Below, piece after piece: positions 16,018 through 21,216 of a stretch of DNA of 21,216 nucleotides. Source of the DNA: RGDT01 sp964630925 (lineage in GTDB: Bacteria > Planctomycetota > Planctomycetia > Gemmatales > Gemmataceae); the NCBI GenBank assembly GCA_964630925.1, contig CAZVZK010000166.1, positions 1 through 21,216 on the forward strand. Direction: 5' to 3'. Below the pieces are notes generated by a model. The model did not search any database. It was not told the DNA's origin and saw only the letters and a list, made by a program, of their open reading frames with translations. A program made the position numbers and the translations under genes. Each line of letters opens with the position of its first letter. Positions within the stretch are counted from its first letter, which is position 1.

Positions 16018-16464
16018 TCAGGGCCGGCCCTTCTCGATGCGCCGCTCCAGCCGGCGGGCGGCGCCCGGCGTCAGGCCGTAGATCTTGTAGACGCGCGTGC
16101 GGTACTCCGGCGCGTAGAAGCTCGGGTACGTCTCGACGGTGAAGGTCGGGATCTCCTTGTAGCGCTCGCGGGTGATCTCGATGGTGGCGGTACGCTTCTC
16201 GAAGTCGAAGCGGGCCGCCTCCCACGGCACCGTCACCAGCTTGCCGCCGTCGTTGACGATGAGGTAATCGACGACGCCCTCGTCGCTCAGGACGAAGTCG
16301 TCCACGGTGCCGACGCCGGCCCCGCCGCTGATCGAAACCTTGGCGCCGAGGATCTGCTTGGCGCGGAAGTGGACGGCCTTGCGGGCGGGCTCCTGCCCGG
16401 CCGCGGGCACGGTGAACGCGGCGAGGAGCGCGAAGATGCTCAGCCGCACGAGGTGTGTGGACAC
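16018..16464 (-). CDS. Exported PRC-barrel domain protein
   Basis: A 148-residue protein with an N-terminal signal peptide (VSTHLVRLSIFALLAAFTV, PAAGQ) and a PRC-barrel fold at about 28-110 (FRAKQILGAKVSISGGAGVG, TVDDFVLSDEGVVDYLIV, KLVTVPWEAARFD). PRC-barrels are small beta-barrels found in RimM, photosynthetic reaction centre H subunit and many small envelope proteins. A GTG start at 16462-16464 is chosen: GGAGG lies about seven bases upstream and the signal peptide then begins correctly; the longer start at 16578 would add a Cys-rich stretch with no role. It lies 60 bases before the ECF sigma gene on the same strand, so it may be in one transcript with it. Function is unknown. Confidence 0.85.
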   Translation of the reverse strand: MSTHLVRLSIFALLAAFTVPAAGQEPARKAVHFRAKQILGAKVSISGGAGVGTVDDFVLSDEGVVDYLIVNDGGKLVTVPWEAARFDFEKRTATIEITRERYKEIPTFTVETYPSFYAPEYRTRVYKIYGLTPGAARRLERRIEKGRP

Positions 16465-16602
16465 GGGTGCCTCCGGTCTGTTCTGAAACTGAGGGGCGAC
16501 GGCGAACCCGTAGCAAGCGGTGTGCCGCGGGCAAGCCTGGCAAGGGTTGCTGGACGCCCGGATCGTGCTGCCACCCATCGCGCACGGAATCGACGGCCCG
16601 GC

Positions 16603-16630
16603 TTGCTAAGGCCGCCGCATCGAGTAGGAT
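16603..16630 (+). promoter_or_regulatory. Candidate sigma-70-like promoter for the TIGR03067 gene
   Basis: TTGCTA (16603-16608) and TAGGAT (16625-16630) are 16 bases apart, each matching four of six consensus bases. It lies 112 bases before the GTG at 16742 in a 277-bp divergent gap (16465-16741) with no other visible feature. Low confidence because planctomycete promoters are poorly defined. Confidence 0.3.
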
Positions 16631-16741
16631 GACACAGACCATTCTCGCCGCGCCGGCGCGGCCCTGACTCCGATGACGTGGCGCGGCCCGCGCTCCGGGC
16701 CGTCATCTCTCCCTGCGGATTCTGGCTGGAGGGCCATCGAC

Positions 16742-17137
16742 GTGCAAACGACGTTGCGCGAGAGCGATCTCGTCCGCGAGGAGGCGGCCCAGCGTGACTG
16801 GCAGCGCCTGCAAGGCGGCTGGAACCGCGTGGCCGGGACGCGCGAGGCCCACCTCGCGATCACGGGCGACCGCTTCGTGATGGTCTTCCGCACGGGCGAG
16901 GTCTACGAGGGCACCTTCACCCTCGACGCGACGTGCCGCCCACGCGAGATCGACCTGCACATCGACAGGGCCCCCGACGGGCATATCGGCAAGGACGCGC
17001 TGGCGATCTACCAGTTCGACGGCGACCACCTGATCTGGGCGTCCGGCCAGCCCGGCAGCGGCGACCGCCCATCCGTCTTCCCGCACGAGAGCGAGTCCGG
17101 CCGCCTGTGCCTGATCTTCCGCCGCGCCGGCGCGTAG
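16742..17137 (+). CDS. TIGR03067-type protein
   Basis: A small protein of 131 residues belonging to the TIGR03067 family, a planctomycete-enriched domain of unknown function. The family pattern is clear: LQGGWNRV, ITGDRFVMVFRTGEVYEGTF, TLDATCRPREIDLHI, DALAIYQFDGDHLIWASG and GSGDRPSVF. The GTG at 16742 is chosen because GGAGGG (16728-16733) lies eight bases before it; the longer ATG at 16673 adds a Pro/Ser-rich segment without signal-peptide features. No signal peptide or membrane segment is seen in the chosen form, so it may be cytoplasmic, although many relatives are exported. It converges on DUF1501 with a 9-base gap. Confidence 0.87.
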   Translation: MQTTLRESDLVREEAAQRDWQRLQGGWNRVAGTREAHLAITGDRFVMVFRTGEVYEGTFTLDATCRPREIDLHIDRAPDGHIGKDALAIYQFDGDHLIWASGQPGSGDRPSVFPHESESGRLCLIFRRAGA

Positions 17138-17146
17138 GCGGCCCGG

Positions 17147-18415
17147 CTACAGCTCACGCACAGGGGCGCGGTCGTCGAGGACGTGCATCGGCCGCCGCGC
17201 GTGGTCGGGGAGCGTCACAGCCGGGTCGATGCCGAGGTGGGCGTACAGCGTCGAGAGGACGTTGGCCGGCGTGTACGGCGTGCCGCGCGAACGCCCGGCG
17301 ATGGAGTCCGTCTCGCCGATCACCTGCCCGACCTTGAAGCCCCCGCCGGCCAGGACCGCCGCCCCTGCATCGGGCCAGTGGTCACGCCCCGCCTGACGCT
17401 TGGAGTCGATGCGTGGAGAGCGTCCGAACTCGCCCCACATCACGACGGCCACGTCTTTGTCGAGGCCGCGTTCGTGCAGGTCGGTGACGAGGGCGTGGAA
17501 GCCCTTGTCGAGCTGGGGGAGCTGCTCGCGCATGTCGCGGAAGTTGTGCTCGTGCGTGTCCCAGTCGCCCAGCTTGCAGGTGATGACCGGGATGCCGGCC
17601 TCCGCCAGCCGGCGGGCGGCGAGGAGGCTCTCGCAGTACTTGCCGTAACGCTCGCGCGTGGCCTCGGTCTCTTTCTTGAGGTTGAACGCCTCGCGGGCCT
17701 TCGGCGAGGCGACCATCTCCATGGCGCGACGGGTGTACTCTTCAATGCCGGACATGGCGTCCGCGTGATCGACCTCGCGTGACAGGGTGTCGAAGGCCCG
17801 CAGCAGCTCGCGGCGCTCGCGCAGCCTGCCCATCGACAGGCCCTTGGCGGGCGAGAGGTTCTTCAGCCCGTCCGACTTCGGCGCGAAGGGCCGGTGGGCG
17901 GGGCCGAGGTAGGTGGCGCCTTCGTTGTCGTACAGGCCGGGCGCCTTGTACATGAGCGAGACATACGGCGGCAGGCCGTCGTTGCGCGGTAGGAGCTTGC
18001 TGACGACGGCGCCGAAGACGGGGCGCTTGCCCCTGTCGGGGAAGCCGGTGAGGATGTGGTGCGGCGTGTGGTCGCCGATGTCGACGGACTTGATGCCTCG
18101 TATGATCGCGAGGCGGTCCATCATGCGGGCGTGTAGCGGCAGGTACTCGCAGAGCTGGACGCCGGGCAGGCGCGTGCGGATGGGCTGGAACTCGCCGCGG
18201 ATCTCCTCCGGGGCGTGCGGCTTCATGTCGTAGCTGTCGATGTGCGACGGCCCGCCGCGCAGCCAGATCATGATGACCGACTTGCCGTTACCCGCGCGGG
18301 GCGGCGCCGCGGCGCGGGCGCGGAGCAATTCGGGGAGGGTGAGGCCCCCGAGCGCCAGGGCGCCGACGCGGAGCATCTCGCGGCGCGAGAGACCGCCTTC
18401 GTGGATGCGGAGCAT
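17147..18415 (-). CDS. DUF1501 protein with Tat signal
   Basis: A 422-residue DUF1501 protein of the alkaline phosphatase/sulfatase-like superfamily, exported folded by the Tat pathway. The Tat signal is GGLSRREMLRVGALALGGL (about 7-25). Family motifs include IMIWLRGGPSHIDSYDMKP, GEFQPIRTRLPGVQLCEYLP, HHILTGFPD, CKLGDWDTHEHN, VVMWGEFGRSPRI and GRDHWPDAGAAVLAGGG. The start is the ATG at 18413-18415 with GAGGGG six bases upstream (18422-18427); a longer reading from 18490 would run through the hairpin at 18439-18517. DUF1501 genes usually pair with PSCyt/PSD1 genes, but here it follows a DUF3500 gene by 109 bases on the same strand. Its substrate is unknown. Confidence 0.93.
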   Translation of the reverse strand: MLRIHEGGLSRREMLRVGALALGGLTLPELLRARAAAPPRAGNGKSVIMIWLRGGPSHIDSYDMKPHAPEEIRGEFQPIRTRLPGVQLCEYLPLHARMMDRLAIIRGIKSVDIGDHTPHHILTGFPDRGKRPVFGAVVSKLLPRNDGLPPYVSLMYKAPGLYDNEGATYLGPAHRPFAPKSDGLKNLSPAKGLSMGRLRERRELLRAFDTLSREVDHADAMSGIEEYTRRAMEMVASPKAREAFNLKKETEATRERYGKYCESLLAARRLAEAGIPVITCKLGDWDTHEHNFRDMREQLPQLDKGFHALVTDLHERGLDKDVAVVMWGEFGRSPRIDSKRQAGRDHWPDAGAAVLAGGGFKVGQVIGETDSIAGRSRGTPYTPANVLSTLYAHLGIDPAVTLPDHARRPMHVLDDRAPVREL

Positions 18416-18438
18416 GAGGCACCCCTCGGAGTGCAGAG

Positions 18439-18517
18439 TGCATAGTTCAAAGTGCAGAGTGAAAGCATCAAGCGGGCGTCGGCTGCTCACTCTGCACTCT
18501 GCACTTTGAACTATGCA
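18439..18517. repeat. 23-bp perfect inverted repeat between DUF3500 and DUF1501
   Basis: Arms 18439-18461 (begins TGCATAGTTCAAAGTGCAGA) and 18495-18517 are exact 23-bp complements around a 33-base loop. Flanking copies of GTGCAGAGTG-type units (18431-18440; reverse complement near 18488-18500) show it is made of short direct repeats. It sits between the DUF3500 stop (18525) and the DUF1501 ribosome binding site, so it would be within the transcript if these genes form one operon. Confidence 0.9.
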
Positions 18518-18524
18518 GTACTAG

Positions 18525-19601
18525 TTAAGCGAGCTTGCTGCTGATGTTGACGTAGGTGTGGACGTGGTCGAGGACGCGGTAATTCCACACGAAGCCGGGG
18601 CCCTCGAGGCGCCAGAAGTTCCACTCCTCGCCCTTCTTGCGCTTCTCCGGAGTCTCGCCCTTCTTCGGCGGCTCGGCGTAGAAGGCCAGGTGGATCTTCT
18701 CCATGCCGCCGCTGTCCTTGATGGCCCGCATCACCTCGTCGCCGTCCTCGGGGCGGAACGGCGAGAGGATCGTCCGCATGACCTTGGCGACGAGGTCCTT
18801 CTGGTCGGCCGACAGGTCGGCGTACAGGATGCCGGGCCGCTCCTCCGCCTTCTTGCGGAAGCGGATCGAGCCGTGGCCCTCGCCGGGGCTGCCCTTGACG
18901 ACGGCCTTGACGCGCTGCTTCTCGTCGAGGGCGTCGTAGACGCTGATGACGGCCTTGGTCTGGTAGTTGAAGATGTTGGCCGGGCTGTAGCCGTAGGGCG
19001 TGTGGCCGTAGTAGATGGGCCCGCCGAAGGCGATGCCGTCCTTGAAGTTGCCGTCGCAGCGGATGGTCAGGTGGTGGCCGGTGAAGGTGAAGGCCCACGG
19101 CTCCGTGCCGGACGGGTCGCCGTAGATGTGGGCGCCGGTGCGGCCGAACGACCGGGAGGCGTCCCAGGTGCCGCCGCGGGTGATCTGCCGCCAGCCGTCC
19201 TCGCCGGACGACATGGCCTTGAGGATACGCTCGACCAGCTCCTGCTGGGGCTTGGTGTACACCGACTCGAGGGTGACGCCGTCCATCGCGGCGTTCTCCA
19301 TGCGGAGACGCTTGGGGATGCCGGCCTTGGCCCCGGCCTTGGTGTTGGCGTCGTAGGCGGCGACGACCTTCTTCTTCTGGTCCTCCTTGAGGGTGGAGTA
19401 CAGCTCCTTGACCAGCTCCTCGGCGGGGCGGGGCTTCTTCTCGGCGGGCTTGGCGGAGTCGGCGAGGAGGGGCGTGGCGGCGACGGCCGCCGTGCCGAGG
19501 GCCGCGGCCTTCAGGAAGCCGCGGCGGTTGACCGGCGGCGGCGTGGGGTAGTCGAACGCCTCGTTGCACTCGGGGCAGTTGCTGGTCTCGAACTCCGCCA
19601 T
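18525..19601 (-). CDS. DUF3500 protein with CPEC motif and Tat signal
   Basis: A 358-residue DUF3500 protein, a family without known activity. The DUF3500 signature is visible at about 165-245 (GTEPWAFTFTGHHLTIRCDG, FGGPIYYGHTPYGYSPANI, SVYDALDEKQRVKAVV) and again near the end (GFVWNYRVLDHVHTYVNIS), which carries conserved His residues. The N-terminus is unusual: MAEFETSNCPECNEAFDYP precedes a twin-arginine signal VNRRGFLKAAALGTAAVAA, so the Cys pair lies ahead of the export signal. The ATG at 19599-19601 has AAGGAG seven bases upstream and is preferred over the in-frame start at 19649. It is the first gene of a likely DUF3500-DUF1501 unit and diverges from the gene at 19749. Confidence 0.9.
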   Translation of the reverse strand: MAEFETSNCPECNEAFDYPTPPPVNRRGFLKAAALGTAAVAATPLLADSAKPAEKKPRPAEELVKELYSTLKEDQKKKVVAAYDANTKAGAKAGIPKRLRMENAAMDGVTLESVYTKPQQELVERILKAMSSGEDGWRQITRGGTWDASRSFGRTGAHIYGDPSGTEPWAFTFTGHHLTIRCDGNFKDGIAFGGPIYYGHTPYGYSPANIFNYQTKAVISVYDALDEKQRVKAVVKGSPGEGHGSIRFRKKAEERPGILYADLSADQKDLVAKVMRTILSPFRPEDGDEVMRAIKDSGGMEKIHLAFYAEPPKKGETPEKRKKGEEWNFWRLEGPGFVWNYRVLDHVHTYVNISSKLA

Positions 19602-19748
19602 GAGAGGTCTCCTTGTGAGGGTGATGGCAGGCGGGGACGGCCCCGCCACGGGGCCGCCTGTCGCCTGTCATCATGACGCGCGCGGCCCGATCTGGCAATC
19701 AGAATCCTGGCGGAACGGATAAGATGAAAACGCCCGGAGGGACGTTTC

Positions 19749-20210
19749 ATGACCCCGCTCGATGCCCTGTTGAACGAGGTGCCTCTTGCCCCCCTGGATC
19801 GTGGCCTGCCTGACGGCGCGATGCGCCCGCGGATCGAGGCCGCGTGCGCCGGGCTGCCGCCGGCCTGCCGTGCCGGGCTGTGGCTGGCCTTCGGCTTCCT
19901 TGACGAGTCGCACTCGATCAGCCAGGACCTCGCGACGCCCGAGGGCAGCCTGTGGCACGCGATGATGCACCGCCGCGAGGGCGATTACTGGAACAGCAAG
20001 TACTGGCTGCGTCAGGCGGGGACGCACCCCGTGTTCGGCCAGTTGGGGGACGCGGCGGCGAAGCTGGGCTGGGACGCGTGGGACGCCCCGGCGTTCGTGG
20101 ACCTGTGCGAGAAAGCCGTACGCGAGGGCGGGACGCTGGAGGCGGCGTGCCGCGAGGCGCAGGCGGCGGAGTGGCGGACGCTGTTCGCGTGGTGTCGCGA
20201 GCGCGGGTAG
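19749..20210 (+). CDS. Conserved hypothetical protein
   Basis: A 153-residue soluble protein without signal peptide. I recall near-identical signatures in other planctomycete and bacterial hypotheticals, without a named function: SHSISQDLATPEGSLWHAMM, HRREGDYWNSKYWLRQAG, THPVF and DAPAFVDLCEKA. Conserved His, Arg, Glu and Asp in the HAMMHRREGDY segment could form a metal or catalytic site, but this is speculation. The start is well supported: GGAGGG at 19736-19741 lies seven bases before ATG. It is followed after nine bases by a convergent gene. Confidence 0.82.
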   Translation: MTPLDALLNEVPLAPLDRGLPDGAMRPRIEAACAGLPPACRAGLWLAFGFLDESHSISQDLATPEGSLWHAMMHRREGDYWNSKYWLRQAGTHPVFGQLGDAAAKLGWDAWDAPAFVDLCEKAVREGGTLEAACREAQAAEWRTLFAWCRERG

Positions 20211-20219
20211 ACGAGCTAT

Positions 20220-21188
20220 TCAGACGGAAACATCCATATCGACGAGCTCGAAGTTGACATAATCATCATCAAGGTTCCGCCAGCAGCGGTCGAGGTACGC
20301 CTCGGCCTGGGCACGATCACCGAACGCCTTCAGCGGCGTGTCGTCGCTGTAGGGCGTCACGTTGCCATCCGATGCGAACACCTGACAGACAATCACGTGC
20401 GCCTTGCGGCTCGTAACAGATGTCGCCGCGCTCTTTCGGCCCTGGTGAGGGAGGGCGACAGGCCCGGTCGCGGGTGAGCCGGGTCGTTCTTCCTGTGCCC
20501 GGATCAGGCAGGGAGAGTAGGGCTTCCTCCGTGCTTCTGCCTCCCATGCCTCCCATTCCTCCTCCGGGTATTCGCCGACGACGTATGGGACCTCCACGAT
20601 CTCGTAGAAGCGGAAGTGATGGAGTGCCGCGTACAGGCCCGCCCGTTGCTGCCGTGAGAGGCTCAACAGCCAATCCAGATACCCGTCCTCTTCCTGCCCC
20701 TCTCGCAGCCACTCCAGCCAGCGCCCCGCGTCGTGCTCGCGTGGGCTCCTGCCCACGAAGGTCCAGTGCCTGGCCGTCGCATCGCGGTACCACTCCAGGA
20801 AGCGTTCGTCGTCCCGCGCCAGCTTGACACGAGCGAAGGCATCCGGGCACGGGATGTCGTGGTCAATCAGCCAGTCCCGCAACACGCCTGGATCGAAAGC
20901 GCTCAACTGCCGCAGCCGGGCCAGTGAGCGGACCGCCAGCAGCGGTCCCGGAGTGCCGGACTGGGTGGCACGGCGCTCCAGGTCGGCCTGGAACGCCTCG
21001 GCCCGTTCGCGGCCGGCGAAGACGCCCTCCATCCCGAGCGGCTTCTCGGAGTCGGCCGGCCAGCCGACTGATTCATACGTCTCGGGACGCACCCGCACCA
21101 CGAACAGCATCCGGGGTGTGTCGGCCACGGCTGTTTCCCTCATCGGGTCAGCGATCACGCCTTGCCCAGGACGAGGTCCGTTTCCCAA
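20220..21188 (-). CDS. Hypothetical protein with two similar terminal modules
   Basis: A protein of up to 322 residues that I do not recognise. Residues about 27-74 (MLFVVRVRPETYESVGWPAD, KPLGMEGVFAGRERAEAF) and 263-305 (HVIVCQVFASDGNVTPYSDD, TPLKAFGDRAQAEAYLDRC) share a pattern: a beta strand, then a loop, then PL, a Phe, D/G-R and A-E-A-F/Y. A central acidic/Trp-rich domain (about 90-225) lies between. The outer modules may be a duplicated ferredoxin-like unit. Start is uncertain: GGAGG (21197-21201) lies eight bases before a TTG at 21188, but ATG codons at 21143 and 21110 are also possible; the last would begin exactly at MLFVVRV. No signal peptide is seen. Confidence 0.7.
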   Translation of the reverse strand: MGNGPRPGQGVIADPMRETAVADTPRMLFVVRVRPETYESVGWPADSEKPLGMEGVFAGRERAEAFQADLERRATQSGTPGPLLAVRSLARLRQLSAFDPGVLRDWLIDHDIPCPDAFARVKLARDDERFLEWYRDATARHWTFVGRSPREHDAGRWLEWLREGQEEDGYLDWLLSLSRQQRAGLYAALHHFRFYEIVEVPYVVGEYPEEEWEAWEAEARRKPYSPCLIRAQEERPGSPATGPVALPHQGRKSAATSVTSRKAHVIVCQVFASDGNVTPYSDDTPLKAFGDRAQAEAYLDRCWRNLDDDYVNFELVDMDVSV

Positions 21189-21216
21189 TCATAATGCCTC
21201 CAAAGCGAAAAGCCTA

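Noticed and set aside
18416..18490. Longer start for the DUF1501 protein
   Set aside because: The added 25 residues translate the hairpin arm (FELCTLHSE-like) and would put extra sequence before the Tat signal; the ATG at 18415 has a good ribosome binding site.

Overview
The window is GC-rich chromosomal DNA that reads as a planctomycete, most likely of the Gemmata group (Gemmataceae). The lineage markers are a PSCyt1/PSCyt2/PSD1 (DUF1549/DUF1553) cytochrome-like protein, a DUF1501 protein with a twin-arginine signal, a TIGR03067-type protein, a planctomycete-type ECF sigma factor, and a Ser/Thr kinase fused to a transmembrane segment and WD40 repeats. The assignment is inferred from these families; no rRNA or tRNA gene is present to confirm it.

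Layout. Positions 1-569 carry the C-lobe of a Ser/Thr kinase whose N-lobe is cut off by the window edge and probably by a frameshift. It converges, across a 10-bp terminator-like hairpin, on a 1538-residue kinase/WD40 fusion on the minus strand (597-5213). A divergent 838-residue PSD1 protein (5348-7864) is followed by a membrane-anchored TPR-like protein (7899-9071). A 697-bp gene-free stretch (9072-9768) is packed with inverted and tandem repeats. Next comes an exported Lys-rich protein of unknown function on the minus strand (9769-10827).

The most distinctive part is a two-gene plus-strand unit: a small standalone Clp N-domain protein (11101-11622) followed, after one base, by a 1182-residue RapA/SNF2-type helicase (11624-15172). 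The helicase C-terminal part contains fourteen units of a strict 15-residue repeat, [C/S]-x-x-[T/S]-G-x10. A perfect 22-bp palindrome lies upstream of the pair. I do not recognise this repeat domain, and the pair is the best candidate here for an undescribed system.

A 150-bp hairpin element (15179-15329) separates the helicase from a convergent minus-strand pair, an exported PRC-barrel protein followed by an ECF sigma factor. After these come a TIGR03067 protein, a minus-strand DUF3500 -> DUF1501 pair with another long hairpin between its two genes, and two proteins of unknown function that converge at the right end.

Together the genes look like ordinary planctomycete signalling and envelope functions around the helicase unit. 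Several convergent gaps and one intra-operon gap are occupied by long hairpins, each built from short direct repeats, that look like dispersed elements. Most minus-strand and alternative-frame ORFs in this GC-rich DNA are shadows of the genes listed.
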